From contig JANQQR010000018.1 in assembly GCA_028289195.1 (NCBI GenBank), positions 1 to 32,580 on the forward strand: a stretch of 32,580 bases of DNA, given 5' to 3'. Shown one piece after another: positions 23,387 to 31,300 of the stretch. The stretch comes from Phycisphaerales bacterium (GTDB taxonomy: Bacteria; Planctomycetota; Phycisphaerae; Phycisphaerales; UBA1924). The stretch's first letter is position 1, and each line of letters begins with the position of its first letter. The notes beneath the pieces were generated by a model. The model ran no database searches and had not been told where the DNA came from. It was given only the letters and a program-made list of their open reading frames with translations. Made by a program: the position numbers and the translations under genes.

Positions 23387-24754
23387 ATGACCACGACTCA
23401 ATCGCAGGCTTCTCACAACGCGTCCATTGTCGCCCCCTCGCGCAGCCACTTCGGCAGCCAGGTGTTCGACGAACTCGGCATGGAGCGCGACCCCAACAAC
23501 CTCTACCTGCAGACGATCGACGCGGTCCTGCACGCGTGCGAGATCCTCGAGCTGCCGCACCACGTGCAGATCATCCTCGCGCAGCCCAAGAACGAGATCA
23601 TGGTGCACTTCCCCGTGCTCATGGACGACGGCCACCACCGCCTGTTCAAGGGCTACCGGGTGCAGCACAACAACGCGTGCGGCCCCTACAAGGGCGGCAT
23701 CCGCTTCCACCCCGAGGTCTCGCTCGACGACGTCAAGTCGCTCGCGGCGCTGATGACCATGAAGTGCTCGCTCGTCCGCATCCCCTTCGGCGGCGGCAAG
23801 GGCGGCGTGAAGGTCGACCCGCGCACGCTCAGCAAGGAAGAACTCCGGCGCGTCTCGCGCCGCTTCATCAGCGCGATCGAGACGCAGGTCGGCCCCGACT
23901 ACGACATCCCCGCTCCCGACGTCGGCACCAACGCCCAGGTTATGGCCTGGTTCGCCGACACGTACATGAACATCTCCAGCGGCCCCAACCGAGGTGATTC
24001 GCAGGCAGTCGTCACCGGCAAGCCCATCGAGATGGGCGGCTCGCTCGGTCGCGAGAAGGCGACCGGCCAGGGTGTGATCGACGTCCTCGCCGAGCTGCTC
24101 CCCGAACTCAACCTCAGCATCAGCACATGCACCGCCGCCCTGCTGGGCTACGGCAACGTGGGCTCGTGGGCCGCCAAGCTCCTCGCTGAGCGCGGGGGCA
24201 AGGTGCTCAGCGCCTTCGACCACACCGGCGGCGTCTACAACGAGCACGGCCTGGACACCCTCGCCCTCGACGAGTGGGTCAAGAACCACGGCGGCGTCGC
24301 CGGCTTCGAGAAGGAAGGCGCAGCAGACGCGATCTCCATCGACGAGTTCTACTCCATGGACGTCGACGTCTTCATCCCCGCGGCCCTCGAGCAGATGATC
24401 ACCGAGGACCGCGCACGACAGATGAACTGCAAGGTCGTCGCCGAGGCCGCCAACGCCCCGACCACGCCCGCCGGCGAGCGCGTGCTCATGGAGAAGGGCG
24501 TGGAGATCCTTCCCGCCATCCTCTGCTCCTCGGGCGGCGTGACGGTCTCCTACTTCGAGTGGGTCCAGAACAAGACGCACATGGCCTGGGACATCGAGCG
24601 CGTCGACGAAGAGCTGAACCGCCACATGGTGCTCGCCGCCCGGCGCGTGCAGCTGGCGCGTCACCGCTTCAACGTGGATATGCGCACCGCCGCGTACATC
24701 GCCGCCCTGGAGAACCTCGGCAAGGTGTACGCGATGCGCGGCATCTTCCCCTGA
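23387..24754 (+). CDS. gdhA: Glutamate dehydrogenase (Glu/Leu/Phe/Val dehydrogenase family)
   Basis: Interconverts glutamate and 2-oxoglutarate plus ammonia. The 455-residue protein carries the three catalytic lysines at the spacing of clostridial GDH: Lys102 (GPYKGGIRF), Lys126 (MTMKCSL) and Lys138 (PFGGGKGGV), with catalytic Asp178 (IPAPDVGTN). The dinucleotide-binding GYGNVG is at 254-259, and an acidic residue ends the next strand (LSAFDHTGG), which suggests NAD rather than NADP preference. The closing AEAANAPTTPAGERVL and SSGGVTVSYFEWVQN blocks are present. The first 20 residues are a variable extension. ATG 23387 lacks a good Shine-Dalgarno; the frame is open upstream but Pro/Ala-rich without homology. 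It precedes lpdA by 186 bp. Confidence 0.93.
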   Translation: MTTTQSQASHNASIVAPSRSHFGSQVFDELGMERDPNNLYLQTIDAVLHACEILELPHHVQIILAQPKNEIMVHFPVLMDDGHHRLFKGYRVQHNNACGPYKGGIRFHPEVSLDDVKSLAALMTMKCSLVRIPFGGGKGGVKVDPRTLSKEELRRVSRRFISAIETQVGPDYDIPAPDVGTNAQVMAWFADTYMNISSGPNRGDSQAVVTGKPIEMGGSLGREKATGQGVIDVLAELLPELNLSISTCTAALLGYGNVGSWAAKLLAERGGKVLSAFDHTGGVYNEHGLDTLALDEWVKNHGGVAGFEKEGAADAISIDEFYSMDVDVFIPAALEQMITEDRARQMNCKVVAEAANAPTTPAGERVLMEKGVEILPAILCSSGGVTVSYFEWVQNKTHMAWDIERVDEELNRHMVLAARRVQLARHRFNVDMRTAAYIAALENLGKVYAMRGIFP

Positions 24755-24839
24755 TCCCCGGGCCCGCCCTCCCAATCAGAGACTGACCCGGCGTCCGGCG
24801 CCCGGCGCCCCCGGTCCGCGCCCGCGTCCGGCGACCCGC

Positions 24840-24867
24840 CTGACTCCGCGGCGCACCCCGCTACAAT
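24840..24867 (+). promoter_or_regulatory. Promoter of lpdA
   Basis: CTGACT (24840-24845) and TACAAT (24862-24867) stand 16 bp apart, the best sigma-70-type pair seen in the window. The expected start is near 24874, giving a leader of about 67 nt. Confidence 0.5.
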
Positions 24868-24875
24868 CGCCCCCC

Positions 24876-24897
24876 CTCCGCCGGACGCCCGGCGGAG
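24876..24897 (+). promoter_or_regulatory. 5'-terminal hairpin in the lpdA leader
   Basis: CTCCGCCGG (24876-24884) pairs perfectly with CCGGCGGAG (24889-24897) around the loop ACGC, a 9-bp GC stem. It begins within about 2 nt of the transcript start predicted from TACAAT, so the mRNA would open with a hairpin. Such 5' hairpins can protect transcripts from 5'-end-dependent decay. No T-run follows. Confidence 0.45.
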
Positions 24898-24940
24898 CCC
24901 CAGCGAAAGACCCGCATCCTCCGAGGAAGGACCAGGTTCC

Positions 24941-26464
24941 GTGGCGAACAAGCACTACGACCTCATCGTCATCGGCGGCGGCCCCGCCGGCTACGTCGGC
25001 GCCATCCGCGCCGCCCAGCTCGGCCTGAAGGTCGCCTGCGTCGAGCGTGCCGCCCTCGGGGGCGTCTGCCTCAACTGGGGCTGCATCCCCACCAAGGCGC
25101 TGCTGGCCAACGCCGAGCTCTACGAGAAGGTCGCCCACGAGGCCGACACCTGGGGACTCGAGTTCGGCAAGGTCAACGTGAAGTGGGACAAGGTCATCGG
25201 GCGCTCCCGCGACACCGCCGGCAAGCTCAGCAAGGGCATCGCCTTCCTGTTTCGCAAGAACAAGATCGACCACTTCGAGGCCCACGCCAAGATCGTCAGC
25301 GGTCGCACCGGCTCCTCGCCCTGTGCCGTCGAGCTCTACGACTGCGAGGTCCAGGAAGAGCTCACCCACGCCCCGGCCAAGCCTGCAAACAAGGCCCGCG
25401 AGACGATCACCGCGACCAACGTGCTCGTCGCCACCGGCTCGGTCGCGCGCGAGCTGCCCTTCGCCAAGTTCGACGGCGACAAGATCATGGGCGCCCGCGA
25501 GGCCATGAACACCAAGACGCAGCCCAAGAAGCTCGTCGTGATCGGCGCCGGCGCCATCGGCATGGAGTTCGCCTACTTCTACAACTCCTACGGCACCGAG
25601 GTCACCGTCGTCGAGATGCTGCCCCGCATCCTCCCGGTCGAGGACGACGACGTCTGCAAGGCACTCGAGAAGCTCTACAAGCGCGCCGGGATGAACCTCA
25701 AGACGTCCACCACGACAACGAAGGTCGAGAAGACCAAGACCGGCGTCAAGGTCACCGTCGCGCCGTTCAAGGACGGCAAGGCCGATGAATCCAAGTCCGA
25801 GACAATCGAGGCCGACAAGGTGCTCCTGGCGATCGGCGTCAAGGGGCGCTACGACGGCCTGTTCGACGACTCGCTCGGCATCGCGACCGAGCGCGACCAC
25901 ATCAAGACCGACTACCAGCCTGGGGAGAAGGGCGACCCCGCGCTCACGTACGCCACCAGCGTCAGCGGTATCTACGCCGTCGGCGATGTCATCGGCGCGC
26001 CCTGGCTCGCCCACGTCGCCAGCGAGGAGGCCGTCGTCTGCGTCGAGCGCATCGCGGGCCACGACCCGATCCCCCTCGACTACGGCGTGATCCCCGGCTG
26101 CACCTACTGCCACCCGCAGGTCGCCAGCGTCGGCTACACCGAGCGTGACCTCGTCGCCAAGGGGCTCAAGAAGGACACCGACTACGCCGTCGGCTCCTAC
26201 CAGCTCCAGTCCCACGGCAAGGCGATCGCCGCGAACCAGAACAAGGGCCTGGTCAAGATCATCCGGGGTCTGCCCCGGGGCGAGATCCTCGGCGCGCACA
26301 TCCTGGCTGATCAGGCGACCGAGCTCATCGCTGAGCTGACCCTCGCGCGCAGGCTCGAGGCCACCAGCGAGGAGATCAACGTCACCGTGCACGCCCACCC
26401 AACGATGCACGAGGCGATCCACGAGGCCTCGCTCGCGAGCGAAGGCCGCGTGATCCACGCCTGA
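24941..26464 (+). CDS. lpdA: Dihydrolipoyl dehydrogenase (E3)
   Basis: The flavoprotein that reoxidises dihydrolipoamide in 2-oxoacid dehydrogenase complexes and the glycine cleavage system, passing electrons to NAD. The 507-residue protein has the FAD motif IGGGPAG (11-17), the redox pair Cys43/Cys48 in GGVCLNWGCIPTK, and the NAD-binding IGAGAIGMEFAY (about 197-208). It also has the second FAD contact GIYAVGDVIG and the C-terminal active-site VTVHAHPTMHEAIHEA with the His-Glu dyad. It is about 35 residues longer than most E3 proteins, from an insert around residues 123-152 before the ATGS motif and from a Lys-rich stretch near 255-290. The start is GTG 24941 with a GAGGAAGG Shine-Dalgarno. 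No E1 or E2 gene is in the window. Confidence 0.95.
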   Translation: MANKHYDLIVIGGGPAGYVGAIRAAQLGLKVACVERAALGGVCLNWGCIPTKALLANAELYEKVAHEADTWGLEFGKVNVKWDKVIGRSRDTAGKLSKGIAFLFRKNKIDHFEAHAKIVSGRTGSSPCAVELYDCEVQEELTHAPAKPANKARETITATNVLVATGSVARELPFAKFDGDKIMGAREAMNTKTQPKKLVVIGAGAIGMEFAYFYNSYGTEVTVVEMLPRILPVEDDDVCKALEKLYKRAGMNLKTSTTTTKVEKTKTGVKVTVAPFKDGKADESKSETIEADKVLLAIGVKGRYDGLFDDSLGIATERDHIKTDYQPGEKGDPALTYATSVSGIYAVGDVIGAPWLAHVASEEAVVCVERIAGHDPIPLDYGVIPGCTYCHPQVASVGYTERDLVAKGLKKDTDYAVGSYQLQSHGKAIAANQNKGLVKIIRGLPRGEILGAHILADQATELIAELTLARRLEATSEEINVTVHAHPTMHEAIHEASLASEGRVIHA

Positions 26465-26490
26465 TCGTTATCGGACGCTGAAGAAAACCG

Positions 26491-26519
26491 TTGTTGTTGC
26501 GCGCACGCGCCGGTAGCTT
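26491..26519 (+). promoter_or_regulatory. Candidate promoter of the Cys-rich protein gene
   Basis: TTGTTG (26491-26496) and TAGCTT (26514-26519) are 17 bp apart in the AT-richer gap after lpdA. The predicted leader of about 30 nt ends in GGAGGT. Confidence 0.35.
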
Positions 26520-26555
26520 TGTCCTCACGGAGGGCGACTCGGGCGGAGGTGCGCG

Positions 26556-27005
26556 ATGGCGAACAAGAAGGCGAAGAAGGCGAAGGGCCCGCTCGAAACG
26601 GACATCGCCAAGGTCCCCGGCGATCTGCCGCGACTGAAGCGGTCGATGAGCGACCTGGAGTGCAAGCAGGTGTTTGCGCTGCTGGCGTATTTCCGCGTGA
26701 TGAACTGCACGCCGGATGAACTCCCGCACAGCGCCAAAGCCGCGTGCGAGCGCCTCAAGACCGAACTCGCCGATCTCCGCATCGCGCGCGAGTGCCTCAA
26801 CTGCTTCGATGAGTTCTTCGACGACATGCAGTCGCTGCTCGGCCCGCGTTCGAATGCCAAGCTCCACCCGCTCGTCTGCGGCCTCCTGAGCCAGTACACC
26901 TGCTGCTGCTGCGAGGGCGGTTCGCCCCCGCTCGTCTACGGCGCTGAGGGACGCGATTCCGACGATGACGTCTGGCCCGCCGACGACGGCAAGTGGGGGG
27001 CGTGA
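26556..27005 (+). CDS. Cysteine-rich hypothetical protein
   Basis: A 149-residue protein of unknown family. It has a Lys-rich start (MANKKAKKAKGPLET), a helical middle (SDLECKQVFALLAYFRVMN; AACERLKTELADLRIARECL) and an acidic Asp/Trp tail. Ten cysteines lie at 36, 51, 64, 80, 83, 108 and 116-119. The last four are consecutive (YTCCCCEGG), and Cys80-x-x-Cys83 is a classical metal-pair spacing. The pattern suggests metal binding or a redox cluster, but no known motif fits. A strong GGAGGT Shine-Dalgarno 5 nt before ATG 26556 and the consistent GC-ending codons make it a real gene. It converges on the kinase gene with a 22-bp gap. Confidence 0.72.
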   Translation: MANKKAKKAKGPLETDIAKVPGDLPRLKRSMSDLECKQVFALLAYFRVMNCTPDELPHSAKAACERLKTELADLRIARECLNCFDEFFDDMQSLLGPRSNAKLHPLVCGLLSQYTCCCCEGGSPPLVYGAEGRDSDDDVWPADDGKWGA

Positions 27006-27027
27006 TCAACCGGCCGGCCTCGCGAAA

Positions 27028-29397
27028 CTAGTCGCCGGGCGGCACCGGCGGGTCCTTCGCCCGCTCGCGCCACACCAGGGCCTCCTCAGTCCGTTCCATC
27101 ACCTCCAGCAGGTGCGCGATCAGGCCCGCGACCCGCGCCCGCGCAACGGCGGCCCGGCCGGCGGGCAGCCCGGGGATGCGCTCGTAGTGATCGATCAGCG
27201 TCGCCAGCGCCGCCTCGTTGTCACCGGTGACACGCAGGCATGAGGCGAGGGCTCTCGCGCTCCGGACAGTGTCGGGAGCATCAGGGCCGAATCGATCCGT
27301 GCGCAGCGCCAGGATCTCTCTCCACAGCGGGATCGCTCGATCGTGCTCCCGAGCCCGCTGCAGCGCCGTCGCCTGGCGGGTCAGGAGGCTGATGCGCAGC
27401 GGGGCGTCGGGCTCGAGGCGATCCTCGGAGTCTCGGATCGCTTGCTCCAGGATCGCGATCGCTTCCTCGTACCGTTCCTGCTCCACCAGCAGCGTCGACA
27501 GGCTCGCGGCGCTGCTCAGGGTGCCCGGATGCCCAGGACCCAGTGTGCGCGCCCGGCCTTCGAACGCCTCACGCGCGAGCTCCTCGGCCTCGTCCAACTG
27601 TCCGAGATGACGCAGGATCACCGCGAGGTTTGCTTTCGAGATGAGCGTGTCTTCGTCGTCGGGGCCGAACACCCGGAGACGCGCCGACAGAACCTCGCGC
27701 TGGATCGCCTCGGCCTCCTCGTGGCGCTCCGTCGTGCGGAGCAGGGCCGAGAGGTTGCTCCGCGCCTCGAGCGTGTCCCGGTGGTCCGGGCCGAGCGTGC
27801 GCTCCATCCGCGCAGATGCATCCCGAAGCAGGCGTTCCGCCTCTTCGTGCTCGCCACGGCGCCACAGCAGCACACCGAGCTGATTCTCGGCCACGAGTGT
27901 CTGTGCGCCGTCCTCGCCCAGCTCTCGCGTGAACATCGAGACCGCTACCCGGAGCTGGGGCAGCGCCTCCTCGTAGTGCCCGAGGCGCCGGTATGTGTCG
28001 CCGATCGTCGCGCGGATCGTCGCCTCGACCACCGGTTCGTCGGGGAAACGCCCGTCAAGCGCGGCGTTCGCTTCGTCAAGGAGTTGTCGAACCGTCGTCT
28101 CGGTCGTGCTTTGCGACGGGCTCGCCTTCGACAAGAGCCCATCGGTCAGGAACTCGAGCACCGCCGCCCGGGTGCTCGCGTCGCGCTGGGCCTGCTCGAA
28201 GCGGGTCCGCGCGAGGCGCTCGGCGTCGATCGCCCGTGCAAGCCCGAACGACAGACCCACCACACCGACGACCAGCCCGAGGGCAACGGCCGTGCTGGCT
28301 GTCACCCCGAGCCGGTGGCGGCGCACGAACTTGGACATCCGGTATCGCGCCGTGGGTGGGCCCGCGAGCACCGGCTCGTGACGCAGGTGGCGCTGGATGT
28401 CCAGCGCGAACTCGGACGCGCTCGAGTACCGGCGCGAGCGCGACTTGTCCATCGCCTTGATGGTGATCCAGTCCAGATCGTCGCGCAGTTCGCGCGCAAG
28501 AGACCCCGGGTCGGTGCGCCGGTTGTGGGCGAGCTCGTCCGACATCTCACCAAGAGACGTGAGGCGCGTGCTGGGCTTGGGGGGGTCGACCTCGCGGATG
28601 ATCCGCTGGATCTCACTGAACGCCGCCGAGCGCAGGGACTCCGGGTCGAAGGGCAGCGCCCCGACGAGCAATTCGTACAGCACGACCCCTAGCGAGTAGA
28701 TGTCCGAGCGCGTGTCCACGTCGCTCGCGCCGATGTCCGCCTGCTCGGGGCTCATGTACTCGGGGGTGCCCACGAGCTGGCCCTGGGCCGTGAACAGCGC
28801 CTTCGTGGTCAGGGGCCGGTCCAGCGCCTTGGCGACGCCGAAATCGATGACCTTGATGCTCGGGTACCCGAGTTCGTCGTGCACGAGGATGTTGCTGGGC
28901 TTGATGTCCCGGTGGACGACGCCCTTCTGGTGCGCGTGCTGGATCGCTTCGCACGCCTCGAGGAACAACCCGAGGCGCTCGCCCGTGCTGAGGCGCTCGT
29001 GGTCGCAGTAGCTCGTGATCGGCTCGCCCCGGACCAGTTCCATCGCGAAGAAGGGCTGCCCGGAGTCGCTCAGGCCGGCATCGAAGACCTGCGCGATGTT
29101 GGGGTGCGACATGAGCGCCAGCGCCTGCCGCTCCGCTTCGAAGCGCGCGACGATTGTCTCGGAGTCCATCCCCGGCCTGACGACCTTGAGCGCGACGCGC
29201 CGCTCGACCGGCTCCCGCTGGACCGCCTCGTACACGATCCCGAAGCCGCCTTGTCCGAGGAATCCGACGATCTCGTAGGCGCCGATCCGCCCCGGCAGGT
29301 CCGCGCCCGGTGCACCGGTCTCGGCGGTCGAGTCCTCGAAGCGCTTCGGCTCCGGGGAGTCATCCGCGCGTTCACTTGGCGTGGGTCCCGAGGGCAT
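27028..29397 (-). CDS. Ser/Thr protein kinase with transmembrane helix and extracytoplasmic TPRs
   Basis: A Hanks-type kinase, 789 residues from ATG 29397. Kinase domain: glycine loop GQGGFGIVYEA (about 48-58), Lys71 (VALKVV), catalytic HRDIKPSN (His162, Asp164), DFG Asp185, and GTPEYMSPEQ ending at about 219. All catalytic residues are present, so it should be active. A transmembrane helix follows at about 363-387. The remaining 400 residues are tetratricopeptide repeats of the kinesin-light-chain type (for example LGVLLWRRGEHEEAERLLRDA, and units with RTLGPGHPGTL and RTLGPDHRDTL). This build is common in planctomycetes. In-frame ATG 29433 is less likely: TAGAAT (29440-29435) abuts it and would start transcription inside it, whereas 29397 has GGAG at 8 nt. 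Confidence 0.92.
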   Translation of the reverse strand: MPSGPTPSERADDSPEPKRFEDSTAETGAPGADLPGRIGAYEIVGFLGQGGFGIVYEAVQREPVERRVALKVVRPGMDSETIVARFEAERQALALMSHPNIAQVFDAGLSDSGQPFFAMELVRGEPITSYCDHERLSTGERLGLFLEACEAIQHAHQKGVVHRDIKPSNILVHDELGYPSIKVIDFGVAKALDRPLTTKALFTAQGQLVGTPEYMSPEQADIGASDVDTRSDIYSLGVVLYELLVGALPFDPESLRSAAFSEIQRIIREVDPPKPSTRLTSLGEMSDELAHNRRTDPGSLARELRDDLDWITIKAMDKSRSRRYSSASEFALDIQRHLRHEPVLAGPPTARYRMSKFVRRHRLGVTASTAVALGLVVGVVGLSFGLARAIDAERLARTRFEQAQRDASTRAAVLEFLTDGLLSKASPSQSTTETTVRQLLDEANAALDGRFPDEPVVEATIRATIGDTYRRLGHYEEALPQLRVAVSMFTRELGEDGAQTLVAENQLGVLLWRRGEHEEAERLLRDASARMERTLGPDHRDTLEARSNLSALLRTTERHEEAEAIQREVLSARLRVFGPDDEDTLISKANLAVILRHLGQLDEAEELAREAFEGRARTLGPGHPGTLSSAASLSTLLVEQERYEEAIAILEQAIRDSEDRLEPDAPLRISLLTRQATALQRAREHDRAIPLWREILALRTDRFGPDAPDTVRSARALASCLRVTGDNEAALATLIDHYERIPGLPAGRAAVARARVAGLIAHLLEVMERTEEALVWRERAKDPPVPPGD

Positions 29398-29434
29398 GGC
29401 GCTCGCTCCGCGAGCAGTTCCGCCCGCAGGCATG

Positions 29435-29440
29435 ATTCTA
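29435..29440 (-). promoter_or_regulatory. Candidate -10 (TAGAAT) for the kinase gene
   Basis: Minus-strand TAGAAT lies in the tail of the preceding hydrolase gene region and 1 nt before ATG 29433. Its expected start is near 29428, leaving a leader of about 30 nt with a GGAG Shine-Dalgarno for ATG 29397. Confidence 0.3.
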
Positions 29441-29450
29441 CTGGCACGCC

Positions 29451-31187
29451 TCAGCGCCGCTGAACGGCGCTCTCGCCCCCGGGGAGCCGGAGCGTGGCGC
29501 TGTCGCCGGCGAAGGCCACGCCGATGCGCTGCGAGCTCATCGACCGCTCGTCGAACGTGTGGAGCGAACCGTCGGTGCCCGCGAAGAGCGTGACCCGGTT
29601 CGCGCTCGTGTCACCCGGGATGCGCCCGCGCAAGCGTCCGTCCTTCGTCCACAGGAAGTGGTACCCGCTCTCGCCGTTCTCAAAGATCGCCCTGATGAAC
29701 GTGTGGTCGGTGTCGTCGCCCGCCCAGCTCCCGGCGACCTGGTAGCGGTCGAACGCGCCCAGCGACTGCTCCATCATCTCGATGCGCCCGTCGTAGGCCT
29801 CCGCGAGCTCGCTCGCGGGCGTGTCGATCCCGTAGGCCTCGCGCATCGCTTCGTAGTCGCCACCGGCCGCGGCATCGAAGATCCGCTGCAGGTCCCGCGA
29901 GCGCTGCTCCAGCGTCTCGAGCTCGAATGAGCCCGACGAGAGGAACGCGCTGGTCGCCTCGTCACCGTCGAGCACGATCGCCAGCGATTCGTGCTGCTCG
30001 ACCAACTCGAGCTCGCCGCCGTTCTCGAGCTCGTAGCGACCGGCGAGCGATCCGGCGAGCGCCGGTCCCATCTCGACGACATCGGGCAGCTCGGGGAGGC
30101 CCTCGCGTGTGAACATCGCGGCTCCGAGCATCGGCAGGATCTGAAAAACGAGACTGGAGTCGGCGATGACGTTGCTCTGGGCGAACAGCACGAGGTCCCG
30201 ATCCGGTACGAGCAGGAGGTCGGCGCCGTGACGCCCGTTCCCGCCATTGTGCGTGACGAGCGTTCCCATCGGTGTTTCCTGCACGACGAACCCGTAGCCG
30301 TAGTACGACCCGCCGCCCTGTCCGTTTGATTCATCGACGTGCGGGGTCCATGCCAGCTCCAGAGATTCCTCGCTGATGATCTCGCCATCCATCAGGGCCT
30401 CCGCCCAGAGGAGCATCTCGGATGCCGGCATGTGGATGCCGCCGTTGCCGCGCAGCGCCCAGTAGGGCCCGTCGTCCGCCATCGGGCGCTCGACGACCGT
30501 GCCCCAACGCTCTCCGTCCATGTAAGCGATCGCGAGTGTGCTGTCCGACCAGTCGGCGAGCTTGTAGCCCGTGCGCTCGAGCCCGGCGGGCTCGAACACC
30601 TCCGCCTGCATCCACTGCTCGTAGGACATCCCGCTCTTGAACTCGATGATGGCCGCGAGCAGGCTGTAGCCCGCGTTGGAGTAGCTGTAGCGTTCGCCGG
30701 GAGCCGACTCGAGAGGTGCGTCGAACACCATCGCGAGATACTCCTCGCGCGTCACGGGGTCGTGGTCGCCGAGACGGGGCTCGGTGATCCCCGATGAGTG
30801 CGTGAGCAGGTGGTGGATCGTGATCGAGCGCTTGTCCTCCGGGACGCCCTCGATGTGATCCGCGATCGGGTCCTGCACGTCCAGTTCACCCTGCTCCTGG
30901 AGCTTGAGGATCGCCACGCCTGTCATGGGCTTCGTGATCGAACCGATCGTCGACACGATCTCCGGCGACCACTCGATGCGCCGCTCGCGATCGGCGTAGC
31001 CGCACGACTCAGCGAGCGCTGGCTTTCCCTTCACGCTCGCGACCACAACGCCGTCGAACCCCAGGGCGTCGAGGCGACGGAGGAACTCCCGGGCGCTCTC
31101 GGTCTGGCGTGCGTTGAGCTGAGCGTGGGCGCCGGCGGTCGACCACAGCAGCGGGGCGGCAAGGGTCAGGGCGATCAGTGTGCGCAT
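29451..31187 (-). CDS. Secreted serine hydrolase, class C beta-lactamase/PBP-like
   Basis: A 578-residue exported protein. The signal peptide is MRTLIALTLAAPLLWSTAGAHA (cut near 22). The beta-lactamase/DD-peptidase-like domain has the nucleophile in SITK (Ser83, Lys86), Tyr169-Ser-Asn171 in YSYSNAGY, and a THNGGNG sequence in place of the KTG box, as in esterase-type members. A second region of about 180 residues (PALAGSLAGRYELENGGELEL, then HTFIRAIFENGESGYHFLWTKDGRL) is the beta-rich C-terminal domain often fused to such hydrolases. Peptidase, esterase or lactamase activity cannot be told apart. The start ATG 31187 has a GAGGGAGG Shine-Dalgarno. The kinase gene follows in the same direction. 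Confidence 0.9.
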   Translation of the reverse strand: MRTLIALTLAAPLLWSTAGAHAQLNARQTESAREFLRRLDALGFDGVVVASVKGKPALAESCGYADRERRIEWSPEIVSTIGSITKPMTGVAILKLQEQGELDVQDPIADHIEGVPEDKRSITIHHLLTHSSGITEPRLGDHDPVTREEYLAMVFDAPLESAPGERYSYSNAGYSLLAAIIEFKSGMSYEQWMQAEVFEPAGLERTGYKLADWSDSTLAIAYMDGERWGTVVERPMADDGPYWALRGNGGIHMPASEMLLWAEALMDGEIISEESLELAWTPHVDESNGQGGGSYYGYGFVVQETPMGTLVTHNGGNGRHGADLLLVPDRDLVLFAQSNVIADSSLVFQILPMLGAAMFTREGLPELPDVVEMGPALAGSLAGRYELENGGELELVEQHESLAIVLDGDEATSAFLSSGSFELETLEQRSRDLQRIFDAAAGGDYEAMREAYGIDTPASELAEAYDGRIEMMEQSLGAFDRYQVAGSWAGDDTDHTFIRAIFENGESGYHFLWTKDGRLRGRIPGDTSANRVTLFAGTDGSLHTFDERSMSSQRIGVAFAGDSATLRLPGGESAVQRR

Positions 31188-31270
31188 AGCGGCCTCCCTC
31201 GGGGTCTCGGATCGTGCCCCGTGCAGTGATCTTGTACGGACTCGTCGCCCCCGTCTGTCACGGATTCGCA

Positions 31271-31299
31271 GGAGCGACGCGGAATCGCTCCAGATTCCG
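31271..31299 (-). promoter_or_regulatory. Two mutually exclusive hairpins before the serine hydrolase gene
   Basis: GGAGCGA (31271-31277) pairs with TCGCTCC (31285-31291), and CGGAATC (31280-31286) pairs with GATTCCG (31293-31299). Both are perfect 7-bp stems, and they share bases 31280-31291, so only one can form at a time. They lie just after the stop of the small membrane protein gene and about 85 nt before the hydrolase start. No T-run follows either stem. Confidence 0.4.
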
Positions 31300-31300
31300 A

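Noticed and set aside
24791..24833. Direct repeat GCGTCCGGCG (24791 and 24824) after gdhA as a mobile-element scar or terminator
   Set aside because: It is a 10-bp GC-rich repeat in GC-rich spacer, with no T-run, target duplication or gene. Chance is sufficient.
24776..26458. A 560-codon open frame opposite lpdA
   Set aside because: Shadow of lpdA, with an Asp/Gly/Val/Leu-rich translation lacking domains.
2988..30533. GCGATCGC as a HIP1-type repeat like that of cyanobacteria
   Set aside because: The count (13) is about what the frequencies of the nested 7-mers and the CGATCG core predict, so there is no octamer-specific signal.
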